The notes beneath the pieces were generated by a model. The model was not told the DNA's origin and did not search any database. It saw nothing but the letters and a program-made list of their open reading frames with translations. 29,804 nt of DNA from Porphyromonadaceae bacterium UBA2751. Its GTDB lineage: Bacteria; Bacteroidota; Bacteroidia; Bacteroidales; Muribaculaceae. The position numbers and the translations under genes were made by a program. Positions 8,025-15,867 of this stretch are shown in pieces (position 1 is the stretch's first letter; every line of letters begins with the position of its first letter). Location: assembly GCA_002353285.1 (NCBI GenBank), contig DEJJ01000019.1:1-29804 (forward strand), in the 5' to 3' direction.

Positions 8025-9338
8025 CTACTTTTGCTGAACTTTCACTTGCTTGCCGTCGGTCAGGCGCGACTGGCCAGCGGTGACTACCTTGTCGCCATTG
8101 CTCAGGCCGCTGAGCACCTCGTAACGGTCGGTCAAGCGCTTGCCAAGTTTCACCTCAACGTAGCGCACGGTGCCATTGGGCTCGAGCACGTAGACGTAGC
8201 GGATGCCCGATCCCTGCATCTTAACGATGGCGCGGTCGGGGACAACAATGTGGTTGGCCGAGCCATAGCTGAACTGAACACGTGCAAACATGCCGGCGCT
8301 TATCCTGCCGCCACCGTTGCCTATGGTGACTTCTACCTTGAAGGTGCGGGTGGTCTGGTCAATTTCGGGATGAATGAGATGAACGGTGCCTGTGAAGGTT
8401 TCGCCAGGAAGCACATCAAGTGTCACCTTAACGGGCATGCCTAGCTTAACCTTGGGGAACTCTTCCTCATTGACGTTGACAATAACCTTGAGGGGATTGA
8501 GCTGCTGGATGGTGAGGATGGGGCCACCAGGAAGGTCGCCAGCATCGTAGTTGCGAGCGCTCACCACGCCACTGATGGGGCTGGTGAGAACGGTGTTCTC
8601 GCGCACGTTCTGCATCTGGCGCTGGCTGGCACCCAACGAGGTGCGGCTGGCACCCAACGAGGTGCGGCTGGCCTCGAGCGAGCTGTGGCTGGCCTCGAGC
8701 GATGCCTTGCTGGCCCTGAGCGATGCCTTGCTGGCCTCGAGGGCGCGCTTGCGTGCCTTGAGTGCCTCGAGCGATGAGTCGTAGGCCGCCTGCAACTGGT
8801 CAACGGTCTGTTGTGTGCCGCCACCTATTTTCACAAGCTGCTTAGCACGGTCAAGGTCTTTCTTCTGTCGGGCGAGGTTGATCTCGTCGCTCTTGAGTTG
8901 TGCCTCCTGGCTTGCTACTGCTGCGTCTTGATTGGCAACGGTGGCGCGCTGGCCCTCAACCTGTGCGGTCTGGCCTGCCACTTGGGCTTGCTGGTTGGCT
9001 ACCGATGCGTGCTGGCCTGCAACAGCGCTCTCTTGGTTCACTGTGGTGACGTTGTCGAGGATTACAAGTGCTTGTCCTGCGCTCACGCGGCTTCCCACGT
9101 CAACGAGGATCGACTTGATGCGGTTTCCTGTCATCGACATGATGTTGTTGGTCTTGAAGGCCTCGACTGTTGCTGAATAGTCGCTGGTCTCTTCAACTTG
9201 CTCGGCAAAGACGCTCTGCACTTGCACGAGTGGGGTTTCATCGCCACCTTGCATGCCCTTCTTGTCATCCTTGCCGCTGCAAGAGGCCATTAGGGCTGCA
9301 ACCATAATAAATGTTGATAAAGTCTTTAAGTTTTTCAT
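8025..9338 (-). CDS. RND periplasmic adaptor (membrane fusion lipoprotein) with expanded coiled-coil hairpin
   Basis: A 437-residue adaptor with a lipoprotein signal (LMASC, Cys20) that should anchor it in the membrane. A lipoyl half (about 66-96) is followed by a helical hairpin (about 100-245), the second lipoyl half (about 249-280), a beta-barrel (about 283-355) and a membrane-proximal domain. The hairpin is unusual: the ascending arm holds six near-identical seven-residue units (V-A-x-Q pattern, 106-147) and the descending arm holds six (S-L-x-A-S pattern, 199-240). It bridges the RND pump and the outer-membrane channel. The start codon lies 5 bp after the stop of the channel gene, so the two are co-translated in one operon. 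Confidence 0.92.
   Translation of the reverse strand: MKNLKTLSTFIMVAALMASCSGKDDKKGMQGGDETPLVQVQSVFAEQVEETSDYSATVEAFKTNNIMSMTGNRIKSILVDVGSRVSAGQALVILDNVTTVNQESAVAGQHASVANQQAQVAGQTAQVEGQRATVANQDAAVASQEAQLKSDEINLARQKKDLDRAKQLVKIGGGTQQTVDQLQAAYDSSLEALKARKRALEASKASLRASKASLEASHSSLEASRTSLGASRTSLGASQRQMQNVRENTVLTSPISGVVSARNYDAGDLPGGPILTIQQLNPLKVIVNVNEEEFPKVKLGMPVKVTLDVLPGETFTGTVHLIHPEIDQTTRTFKVEVTIGNGGGRISAGMFARVQFSYGSANHIVVPDRAIVKMQGSGIRYVYVLEPNGTVRYVEVKLGKRLTDRYEVLSGLSNGDKVVTAGQSRLTDGKQVKVQQK
8619..8744 (-). repeat. 21-bp coding tandem repeats, descending arm of RND adaptor
   Basis: Six in-frame 21-bp units encode the heptads ALEASKA, SLRASKA, SLEASHS, SLEASRT, SLGASRT, SLGASQR. Two neighbouring units are almost identical at DNA level, which indicates recent duplication or slippage. 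Confidence 0.85.
8898..9023 (-). repeat. 21-bp coding tandem repeats, ascending arm of RND adaptor
   Basis: Six in-frame 21-bp units encode VAGQHAS, VANQQAQ, VAGQTAQ, VEGQRAT, VANQDAA, VASQEAQ. The total (42 residues) equals that of the repeat block on the opposite arm. Confidence 0.8.
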
Positions 9339-9343
9339 CTTTT

Positions 9344-10696
9344 TTATTTTGTGTGTTTGTTATCGGTAGTTACTCCATATTTGCTCAATGGCGCGTTGCC
9401 AAGCAGCAGCTCCAGGTCGCTCTGCGCCACGAGCAGGTTGTAGATGGCCTGATAGTACGACAGGCGTGCTCCAAGCAGTGCATTCTGCGTGTCCTGAAGT
9501 TGCAGGAATGTTCCCACTCCCATCTTGAAGCTCTCTTGGATAATGTTGTCGCTCTTCTCGGCAAGTGCCACGCTTGCTGCGTTGCTCTCAATCTGCTTGA
9601 GGTCGCTCTTGATGCTGTTGATTTGGGTCTGCACTTGCGAGTTCAAGCCTCGAGTGAGGTTCTCGCGCTGCCATTTCATCTCGCGCACGGCAATCTCGGC
9701 TTGCTTCTGCTTGTAGTAGCGCTGGCCTCCTGAGAAGAGGTTCCAGGTGAGTGCCAGGCCGGCTTGAGAGTAAGGGTTCCAGTTGAAGTTCTTGAAAGGG
9801 CTGCCGTTGCTCATCGAGTTCCACATGTAGTTGATGGTACCATTGAGGTTGGGAGCCCATGACATTTTCTGCACCTTGAGAGCCTTCTTCAGGTAGTCGG
9901 TCTGCAAGTCGAGTTGACGCAAGCTGGTGTTGTTGACGAGTGAAGTGTCAACATTGAGGGTGTTCTCATACACCTTATATTTGAAATCATCAAGGGTCTC
10001 AACTGGTTCAATGTCTACACCCACATCCATGCCCATGAGCACCTTGAGTTGCAGCTTCAGGGCTGTGATGGAGTTCTCGGCATCGAGGATTGATGGCTCG
10101 AGTGTTGTTGCCGCCACTTTGGCTCGAGTAGCGTCATATTCGCTGGCGACACCAATCTCATATTGTTGCTGGAACACACTGGCATTGAGCAGGGCGGTCT
10201 CGTGATTCTTCTCAATCACGCGCTTGCTGTCGCGTGCCAGCAGCAGGGCATAGTAGGCGTTCTTCACCTGATTCACCAGCGACAGGCGCGACGAGCGTGC
10301 TTGCTCAATGTGTTGCAGGATTTGGTTGTCGTTGAGCTTAATCGACTTCCACAGTGCTGGCACGATGATGGGAAGCGAACCTTGAAATCCCACACTGTGC
10401 TGATTGTCGGTACCAACCTTGAACTCCTGGTCCATCATCACCATGGTTTGCTTGGCAAGGGTGCGGTTGTAGTTGGCAACAAAATTCACTTGTGGGAACA
10501 ATTGTCCCAGCACTTCTTTCTTGGAGTAGTCCACGCGCTGGATCTCCATGTCGGCAACGATAATCGAGGGATTGTCGTTGAGAGCGATGCGAATGCACTC
10601 GTCGAGTGTCAAATTCAGCGTTTGGCCACTCATGGTCATTGCGCTGGCTGCCATCACGAGCACGAGCATCTTCTTGATTAATGATTTGTAATGCAT
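9344..10696 (-). CDS. TolC-family outer-membrane efflux channel (RND operon)
   Basis: A 450-residue outer-membrane factor with a signal peptide (about 1-24, hydrophobic MLVLVMAASAM). It starts with the typical LTLDECIRIALNDNPSI motif and has two OEP repeats (about 28-225 and 245-435) made of long helices with short strand-forming segments. The second repeat ends with the usual FLQLQDTQNALLGARLSYYQAIYNLLVAQSDLELLLG-type region (about 395-435). It forms the trimeric exit duct for the adaptor and RND pump. It lies 19 bp after the tetR stop codon and 5 bp before the adaptor start, so it is the second gene of the operon. Confidence 0.93.
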   Translation of the reverse strand: MHYKSLIKKMLVLVMAASAMTMSGQTLNLTLDECIRIALNDNPSIIVADMEIQRVDYSKKEVLGQLFPQVNFVANYNRTLAKQTMVMMDQEFKVGTDNQHSVGFQGSLPIIVPALWKSIKLNDNQILQHIEQARSSRLSLVNQVKNAYYALLLARDSKRVIEKNHETALLNASVFQQQYEIGVASEYDATRAKVAATTLEPSILDAENSITALKLQLKVLMGMDVGVDIEPVETLDDFKYKVYENTLNVDTSLVNNTSLRQLDLQTDYLKKALKVQKMSWAPNLNGTINYMWNSMSNGSPFKNFNWNPYSQAGLALTWNLFSGGQRYYKQKQAEIAVREMKWQRENLTRGLNSQVQTQINSIKSDLKQIESNAASVALAEKSDNIIQESFKMGVGTFLQLQDTQNALLGARLSYYQAIYNLLVAQSDLELLLGNAPLSKYGVTTDNKHTK

Positions 10697-10715
10697 ATAA
10701 TATAATGTGTTGGTT

Positions 10716-11336
10716 TTAATTTTCTTTATTTGATAGGGTGTTCACAACATAGTTCTCAATGATTTCTTGCCCCCTGGTGGTGGCGATGCCTCGCATGAAG
10801 TTGAGAAACGCGCCGTCAAACACCTCGGCTGCAGTGTACTCGGGGAACTGGAAGTCTTGCATGTTGTGAATGCTTTTCATGTTGTTGGTAAAGATGAAGG
10901 CTGCAATCTTGCACTTGACGCCTGGCAATGCCAAGCCCTCGTCCTTGGCTCGCTTTATTATCTTGGCAAGCGATAGGATGTGGTCAATCTCTTGAGCCTT
11001 GTATTGCTCAAAAGCCTCGGGGTAGAGCCGCTTGATGTCGGCAATAAACACTGGTGATGTCTTCCTGATGAACTCGCGCGCCACGGTGTAGACACCCATC
11101 AGGGCCTCGAAGCTATTGGAGGCTTGCTCAAAGATTTCGGTGAATTTAGCATTCGACTGCTGCTGATTGTACTTGATGCCGTCGCTGATGAGGTTGTGCT
11201 TGTTGGGGAAGGTCTCGTAGAGCGTGCGCTTCGAGATGCCGCAGTCGCGAGCCACCATGTCCATAGTGACCGATTGCGGCCCAATGCGCATCATCAGGTC
11301 CATTGAAGTTCTTAAAATTTTCTCTCTTAAATCCAT
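10716..11336 (-). CDS. TetR/AcrR-family regulator of the RND operon
   Basis: A 206-residue TetR-type regulator. The N-terminal helix-turn-helix is at about 22-44 (VTMDMVARDCGISKRTLYETF), followed by an all-helical ligand and dimerisation domain whose exact fold I cannot place. It is the first gene of its own target operon (TetR, channel, adaptor, pump, P-II-like), which suggests autoregulated repression relieved by a pump substrate. A 26-bp palindrome overlapping the promoter upstream (11413-11438) is the obvious operator candidate. The ATG at 11336 leaves a leader of roughly 60 nt. Confidence 0.9.
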   Translation of the reverse strand: MDLREKILRTSMDLMMRIGPQSVTMDMVARDCGISKRTLYETFPNKHNLISDGIKYNQQQSNAKFTEIFEQASNSFEALMGVYTVAREFIRKTSPVFIADIKRLYPEAFEQYKAQEIDHILSLAKIIKRAKDEGLALPGVKCKIAAFIFTNNMKSIHNMQDFQFPEYTAAEVFDGAFLNFMRGIATTRGQEIIENYVVNTLSNKEN

Positions 11337-11400
11337 CTTAAAATAGTTGCTTTATTTCTCGATAAGATGTGGATTGTTGTGTACTTCTAAAATTTGGGTG

Positions 11401-11432
11401 CAAAGTACGGAAAAAACTTTTAAAACTCCAAA
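11401..11432 (-). promoter_or_regulatory. Promoter of the RND efflux operon
   Basis: On the minus strand, TTTG (11429-11432) lies 20 bp upstream of GTACTTTG (11401-11408), a -7 element of the TACTTTG variant type. No better promoter is seen between here and the tetR start. Confidence 0.6.
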
Positions 11433-11438
11433 AGTTTT
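11413..11438. promoter_or_regulatory. Candidate TetR operator (perfect 9-bp inverted repeat)
   Basis: AAAACTTTT (11413-11421) and AAAAGTTTT (11430-11438) are perfect inverted repeats separated by 8 bp. The palindrome covers the spacer and the -33 element of the efflux promoter, where a bound TetR dimer would exclude RNA polymerase. Assignment to the adjacent regulator is inference. Confidence 0.6.
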
Positions 11439-11568
11439 CTTGGTACATTTTCTGTTAAAAAATGTAATTTTATTGATTCTAGTTTCTATGTTTTTTCTTT
11501 CTTAATGGTAACTCTTTGAGTAATAGTGATTAATAATAGAAATTGGTGTTTTCAAGCTCTAAGCATCG

Positions 11569-11600
11569 TTTGTCCCTTCCAATTTATTTTTCTACCTTTG
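11569..11600 (+). promoter_or_regulatory. Bacteroidota-type promoter of the DUF2461 gene
   Basis: TTTG (11569-11572), 20-bp spacer, TACCTTTG (11593-11600): a full match to the consensus. The ATG at 11619 implies a very short leader of about 12 nt. Between this promoter and the divergent efflux promoter the sequence is AT-rich, with one small hairpin (TACATTTT/AAAATGTA around 11443-11466) and nothing else recognisable. Confidence 0.8.
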
Positions 11601-11618
11601 TGCAGCTAAATCAACAAG

Positions 11619-12293
11619 ATGAAATCGCAAGCTAATATAAAAGAGGTGTTGGCTTTCCTGCGTCTGCTGGCTGCCAACAACGACAGGACTTGGTTCAAGG
11701 CCCACAAGGAAGAAATGTTTGACCCCTTGCGCAAGGCTTGGGAACAAGATATTGAGCGACTGATCTCACTCATGGCGCAATGGGACGAGAAGGCCCAAGG
11801 ACTTGACGTTAAGCAGTCGGTCTATCGCATCTATCGCGACATCCGCTTCTCGCACGACAAGCGCCCCTACAAGCAGTACTTCAGCGCCGTGGTGGGCCGT
11901 GGCGGTCGTCATTGCATCTCAAGCGGCTATTATCTGCACTTTGAGCCGGGCAACCTCATGCTGTGCGGCGGGGTGTGGTGGCCAGCCAAGGACAAGCTCG
12001 ATGCCCTGCGCCGCCTCATCGATGCCGAGCCCGAGGAGTTCTCGCGCCTCATTACCGACAAGCAACTCAAGGCCTCGGGATTTCACTTTGAGGGAGAGAC
12101 CCTGAAGAATGTGCCAAAGGAATACCCCAAAGACCACCCGCTGGGCCAGTACTTAAAACGCAAGGAGTATATCCTCATGAAGCATGTTGATGAAGATTAC
12201 TACAACTGCGACGACTGGGTGCAGCGAGTCAATGATGATTTTAAAGTGCTAAAACCATTGCACGACTTTCTCGACTATGTCTACGATGAGTAA
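11619..12293 (+). CDS. DUF2461 family protein
   Basis: A 224-residue soluble protein matching the DUF2461/TIGR02453 pattern. It has an early NNDRTWFKAHKEEM block (about 20-33), the conserved VYRIYRDIRFSHDKRPYK segment (about 67-84), a central GYYLHFEPG strand and a C-terminal helix. The length is typical. The biochemical function of the family is not established. It is the first gene of a two-gene unit; the next gene starts 15 bp after its stop codon. Confidence 0.85.
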   Translation: MKSQANIKEVLAFLRLLAANNDRTWFKAHKEEMFDPLRKAWEQDIERLISLMAQWDEKAQGLDVKQSVYRIYRDIRFSHDKRPYKQYFSAVVGRGGRHCISSGYYLHFEPGNLMLCGGVWWPAKDKLDALRRLIDAEPEEFSRLITDKQLKASGFHFEGETLKNVPKEYPKDHPLGQYLKRKEYILMKHVDEDYYNCDDWVQRVNDDFKVLKPLHDFLDYVYDE

Positions 12294-12308
12294 AAAACAA
12301 TTGAACCC

Positions 12309-13091
12309 ATGAAGCAGTTTGATGATGGTCAGTGGCAATATGTTGATTATTACTCTCTTGAGCAATCAATAGTAGTAGAGCCTGTGAAAACTCGCTATGC
12401 TGATGGCATGCTATGGTTTGACAAGTTTGAACTGGCGAGCTTGATGGAGTGGGAAGTGCGTGACACCCGTCGCTATGTCGATGAACTTGAATCAAGAGGA
12501 GAACTTGCACAGGAGCATATAGCAATCTTTGAAGACAAAACTCCCGAAGGGCGTAAGTTCAATACGAAGTGCTATTCAGCTAAGATTTTTCAGCAACTTT
12601 GTGACACAGCGCAAATAGAAGGCGATCAACGCAAAATGTGGGTTTTGTCAAAATCGGGGCTTGATTCTAATCACAACTACGAGAAGCATGTGCTTGCACT
12701 AATGAAGAAAAATGATGAAATAGAGTCTAGATATAGATATAACATTATTGATTTCTTGTGGTATCATGGTGAGAGAGTGAGAGAAATAGAAATAGGCGGG
12801 CGCAGTGATGGGTATTTTGTAATATTACATTATATGATTTTCGCCTTTGTACCTGTCGCATATTTTTCACCACAGTTTTTGCCAGTTGCTATTGCACTTG
12901 TTTTGATATTGGCATTAGTGTGTGTGCTACTTTTCTCCAGTCGCCAGCGCCGCTGGGCAATAAAAGTGCATTATGGATTGAACCTTAAAAGAAAATCCAT
13001 TTCTATTAAAAGCAAAGATGGCATTTTTATGACCATTCATTTGTTCTCCTGGATTGCCTGGTGGACAATGATTGGTTCACTATTTTTATAA
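12309..13091 (+). CDS. Membrane protein with RhuM-like N-terminal domain
   Basis: A 260-residue protein not confidently recognised. Residues about 22-100 resemble the N-terminal region of RhuM/virulence proteins: a DGMLWFDKFELASLM helix-turn-helix-like segment, ELESRGEL, then EGRKFNTKCYS corresponding to the RhuM GK-x-K-x-x-Y-Y-N block. The C-terminal part has three probable TM helices (about 168-187, 190-210, 241-260) joined by a basic loop (SRQRRW ... KRKS), which is not typical of RhuM. The DNA is visibly more AT-rich than the DUF2461 gene just upstream, which may indicate separate origin. It could be a membrane-tethered regulator or part of a defence or stress module; function unknown. 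Confidence 0.5.
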   Translation: MKQFDDGQWQYVDYYSLEQSIVVEPVKTRYADGMLWFDKFELASLMEWEVRDTRRYVDELESRGELAQEHIAIFEDKTPEGRKFNTKCYSAKIFQQLCDTAQIEGDQRKMWVLSKSGLDSNHNYEKHVLALMKKNDEIESRYRYNIIDFLWYHGERVREIEIGGRSDGYFVILHYMIFAFVPVAYFSPQFLPVAIALVLILALVCVLLFSSRQRRWAIKVHYGLNLKRKSISIKSKDGIFMTIHLFSWIAWWTMIGSLFL

Positions 13092-13132
13092 ATATGTGTC
13101 GCTGGTGATTTTGCCATGCGCAGCTTTGCTCA

Positions 13133-13151
13133 TAACCTACCTTTAGGTTTT
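13133..13151 (+). terminator. Weak terminator after the RhuM-like gene
   Basis: A 6-bp stem AACCTA/TAGGTT with a 4-nt loop followed by three further T, 41 bp after the stop codon and ahead of the convergent minus-strand gene. Confidence 0.45.
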
Positions 13152-13197
13152 TACTCAATAGAACACATAATTGCGACTTATTTCACGTTCACGATAA

Positions 13198-14163
13198 TTA
13201 ACAATGATCACCGTCGTGAGTGTGCTTGCCCTTTGCGTGGCGTTTATTAATCCATGCGCTGAGCAGCATAGGCGCTGCCATAAGTAATAAATACTTGGGC
13301 AAGTTAACAAGTAATAACTGCTTTAGGCGTATCCAGCTATGCTCTGTGGTTAAATGAATGCTGAAGGACAAAATGATAATTATATTCATCGTCATGAAGC
13401 CAGCCACAAGCACCATAGCCAGTCGCCACAATGTGCCCCAGTAGCCATAGCCGAACAGCTGAAGATAGGTGCGATATATAAAAAAGAGTATAATAATGCC
13501 CCAAACGATATAAAACCAATCAGGATCCCCCTTCATGAAAGCTCCAATTACAACTGGCAGAATTGTGATAATTATTATCTGCGTGGCATTAAACACTTGA
13601 ATGAAGAACCCTTCGGGCAGGGTGTGATGTGAGCAGCATGGTGAATGACGAAAGATTAGGTGAGTGGGAATGATAAGAAATGAGCAGAAAAACATCGCTG
13701 CCCAGTCGTAGTGATGAGAAAGCCAATTGAGAAAGCGAAAGTATAATCTGAACTCGGTGTTGTCATTAGTTGTTGTGAAGTCGTCTGGATTAATTAGGCT
13801 ATTAAGGAGAAATACCAACAGTGCCACAATCACCAGCATCTTCACTGGCGGGAAACTCACCTGACGGCGCCCGTTTATATAGTCGGCAATGAGATAACCT
13901 GGGCGCAGTAATAACTGCAACAATGTGTAAGGGAGAGAGCGAGACCCCACTCCCCACACATCCATGATGCCGCTGCGCACACTATTCCATGTGAGGTGCT
14001 TTGCTCCGGCACGTTGACCGCAGGTGGGGCAGTAGTTACCAGTGTAGTCGTTCTCACAGCAGTGGCAGTGATGGGTTTCGGTGCTGGGTGTTGACGTGAC
14101 GTGGCGCAGTGAGTCGCGCTGCCACTGCCTGAAATGCTGGTGATTTGTCTTTATCTTACCCAT
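13198..14163 (-). CDS. DUF3667 family zinc-ribbon membrane protein
   Basis: A 321-residue protein with an N-terminal zinc ribbon (Cys33-x2-Cys36 and Cys45-x2-Cys48, in CENDYTGNYCPTCGQ) followed by the DUF3667 signature RPGYLIADYINGRRQVSFPP (about 87-106). About six TM helices follow (105-123, 153-171, 188-208, 215-236, 246-270, 289-305). This architecture is common and almost confined to Bacteroidota; its role is unknown. The C-terminal tail is His-rich (HAKGKHTHDGDHC), which could add a metal site. It lies 90 bp downstream of nadE on the same strand, and the gap is largely a heptanucleotide repeat array. Confidence 0.8.
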   Translation of the reverse strand: MGKIKTNHQHFRQWQRDSLRHVTSTPSTETHHCHCCENDYTGNYCPTCGQRAGAKHLTWNSVRSGIMDVWGVGSRSLPYTLLQLLLRPGYLIADYINGRRQVSFPPVKMLVIVALLVFLLNSLINPDDFTTTNDNTEFRLYFRFLNWLSHHYDWAAMFFCSFLIIPTHLIFRHSPCCSHHTLPEGFFIQVFNATQIIIITILPVVIGAFMKGDPDWFYIVWGIIILFFIYRTYLQLFGYGYWGTLWRLAMVLVAGFMTMNIIIILSFSIHLTTEHSWIRLKQLLLVNLPKYLLLMAAPMLLSAWINKRHAKGKHTHDGDHC

Positions 14164-14207
14164 TTACTTGTTATATCCCCTTACCTCTAAAATAAAAAAT
14201 CTGAAAT

Positions 14208-14254
14208 CTCACCTCTCACCTCTGACCTCTGACCTCTGACCTCTGGCCTCTAAC
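14208..14254. repeat. Heptanucleotide tandem array CTGACCT
   Basis: Six consecutive 7-bp units run from 14208 (CTCACCT, CTCACCT, CTGACCT x3, CTGGCCT), then a partial CTAAC that runs into the nadE stop codon. The array fills about half of the gap between nadE and the DUF3667 gene. Confidence 0.85.
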
Positions 14255-15102
14255 TATCTGTCATAGAGCGAACGCTCAATAACCAGAGGCATGCGCTTGC
14301 GCTTAAAGGCCGAGCGGCGGTGACGATTCAGCACACGCTCAACGGTTTCGGCACTGTAAGCGTCAATCAGGCGCTTCATGTGCTGCTCATCATCGCCATG
14401 CTGCAAGTAAGTGTTGAGAATATCGTCAACGTCCTCATAGGTGTGCCCTGGTGCAATCTGAGCCATGTCGCCACCTGCAGCCACGCCATTGCCGTCGGTG
14501 GGCATGATGTCATAGGCCGCTTGCAGCGCCTGGTGACGTGGGTCGCTTTCTTGAGGATAGCACTCGGTGAAGATATACTTGCACAGTTCATACACTTCGT
14601 GTTTCCACAGCCCCCCAATGGGGTTGTAGTCAGCCACATCGCCGTGAATGGTCCAGAAACCAAGGTTATGCTCGGTGAGGTTGTCGGTGTCCATCACCAG
14701 TCCGCCAGTCACCGAGGCGAGATTGTAAAGGTATATCATGCGAAGGCGGGCCTTGATGTTACCTTGCGAGATGGGAGTGGAGGGATAACGTTGCTCGCAC
14801 GTGGCCTTCAGGAGCAAGTACTGCGCTTGCAAGTTCTCAACCCAGCTCTCATTGCAGAAAGCCTTCATTGCCATGCTGGCCGAGTCATTCTCCTCCACCG
14901 AATTAGAAGTGCAAGGCATGCTCACACCTATAAACTTAAACCCGTGCTCGGGATGACGGTTCACTACTTCATGGCAGATGGCTGCCGTCACAGTCGAGTC
15001 GAGTCCGCCCGAGAGCCCCAGGATCATAGTCTTCAGACCATTGTCACTGAGATACTTTGCCGTCTCGCTCACCATCGTGTCAAACGCTTTCTTGTAATCC
15101 AT
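14254..15102 (-). CDS. nadE: NAD+ synthase (NH3-dependent type)
   Basis: Converts nicotinic acid adenine dinucleotide to NAD+ using ATP and ammonia. The N-type ATP-pyrophosphatase P-loop SGGLDS is at residues 31-36, followed by GNIKARLRMIYLYNLA and the DTDNLTEHNLGFWTIHGD region with NPIGGLWKHEVYEL, all typical of NadE. The 282-residue length fits the stand-alone synthetase without a glutaminase domain, so ammonia must come from solution or a partner. An in-frame TTG start at 15132 would add ten residues; I prefer the ATG at 15102 because the protein then begins with the first conserved helix. It is divergent from the UpxY-like gene. Confidence 0.88.
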   Translation of the reverse strand: MDYKKAFDTMVSETAKYLSDNGLKTMILGLSGGLDSTVTAAICHEVVNRHPEHGFKFIGVSMPCTSNSVEENDSASMAMKAFCNESWVENLQAQYLLLKATCEQRYPSTPISQGNIKARLRMIYLYNLASVTGGLVMDTDNLTEHNLGFWTIHGDVADYNPIGGLWKHEVYELCKYIFTECYPQESDPRHQALQAAYDIMPTDGNGVAAGGDMAQIAPGHTYEDVDDILNTYLQHGDDEQHMKRLIDAYSAETVERVLNRHRRSAFKRKRMPLVIERSLYDR

Positions 15103-15169
15103 AATCTTACTTTTTTCTGCAAATTTCGTCAAATTACTTTAGGCGTGCAAGTTATTTTTGCAAGAAAAT

Positions 15170-15200
15170 TTTGCAAATCGAAAATCTGACTTTATTTTTG
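15170..15200 (+). promoter_or_regulatory. Promoter of the UpxY-like antiterminator gene
   Basis: TTTG (15170-15173), 19-bp spacer, TATTTTTG (15193-15200), about 21 bp before the ATG at 15222. A second TATTTTTG lies 40 bp upstream (15153-15160), and the 11-mer ATTTTTGCAAG occurs at both places, so there may be tandem start sites. Confidence 0.6.
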
Positions 15201-15221
15201 CAAGCAAAAAAGCAATCGCTA

Positions 15222-15797
15222 ATGGAGATTAACGACATAAACACAACTGATGCTCCTCTAAAAGAGCCCGAGCAGAAAGTTTGGTATGCCATACGCGTTA
15301 CCTTCAATCGTGAGATGAAGGTTAAGGACGACCTCGACCTACGTGGCATTGAGAGTTTTATACCCATGAAATATGTGATGGGAACTCGGCGTGGACGTCG
15401 TGTCAAGAAGTTGGTGCCCACTATCCACAACCTCATCTTCTTCCACATCGAGCCCTCGCTCATGAAGCAGTATAAAGCCACCACTCGGCTTCCCATTCGT
15501 TACATCATGAACCCCGCCACCAAGAAGCCTGTGGTGGTGCCCGACCGGGAGATGAAAAACTTTATTGCTGTGGCTGGAACCTACGAGGAGCAACTCGTCT
15601 ATATCACCCCAAAGCCAGGCCAGTTCACACGAGGCGACCGTGTGCGCATTCTTGGAGGGCCATTCGAGGGTGCCGAGGGTGTGCTGCAGCGGGTTAAGGG
15701 CGACAGCAGGGTCATAGTCACTGTGCAGGGACTGGTGGCTGTTGCCACCACTGCCATACACCCATCTCTGCTTGAGAAACTCCCCAAGGAGAAATAA
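15222..15797 (+). CDS. UpxY/NusG-family transcription antiterminator
   Basis: A 191-residue NusG/RfaH-type protein. The N-terminal NGN domain (about 18-110) begins QKVWYAIRVTFNREMKV, includes FIPMKYV, and has the LVPTIHNLIFFHIE strand. The C-terminal KOW-like region (about 130-180) is PGQFTRGDRVRILGGPFEGAEGVL. UpxY-type proteins are cis-acting antitermination factors for capsule/exopolysaccharide operons in Bacteroides. Here it is followed after 70 bp by gmd and fcl, which make a sugar nucleotide for such polymers, but no glycosyltransferase or flippase genes follow. I use the ATG at 15222; an upstream TTG at 15171 would overlap the promoter. A general NusG role is less likely given the divergent sequence. 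Confidence 0.82.
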   Translation: MEINDINTTDAPLKEPEQKVWYAIRVTFNREMKVKDDLDLRGIESFIPMKYVMGTRRGRRVKKLVPTIHNLIFFHIEPSLMKQYKATTRLPIRYIMNPATKKPVVVPDREMKNFIAVAGTYEEQLVYITPKPGQFTRGDRVRILGGPFEGAEGVLQRVKGDSRVIVTVQGLVAVATTAIHPSLLEKLPKEK

Positions 15798-15808
15798 AGA
15801 GCGCATTA

Positions 15809-15842
15809 TTTGATGTATTTCAAAAAAATGTGCTTAACTTTG
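15809..15842 (+). promoter_or_regulatory. Promoter of gmd
   Basis: TTTG (15809-15812), 22-bp spacer, TAACTTTG (15835-15842), 25 bp before the gmd ATG. The spacer is slightly long. It would allow gmd-fcl to be expressed independently of the antiterminator gene. Confidence 0.6.
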
Positions 15843-15867
15843 TGGGTTGAAATAAAAATAGGGTAAA

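Noticed and set aside
8551..8824. Repetitive open frames on both strands over the RND adaptor repeats
   Set aside because: They are alternate-frame translations of the 21-bp coding repeats; the adaptor frame carries the lipobox and all family domains.
10163..10681. Long plus-strand open frame opposite the RND-operon channel gene
   Set aside because: It is a shadow of the TolC-family gene; no domain, signal or promoter supports it.
11443..11466. Small AT-rich hairpin between the divergent promoters as a terminator
   Set aside because: The stem is weak and AT-only, and it does not follow any gene end.
15103..15132. N-terminal extension of NadE from a TTG codon
   Set aside because: The extra ten residues precede the first conserved helix, and the ATG at 15102 gives a normal-length protein.
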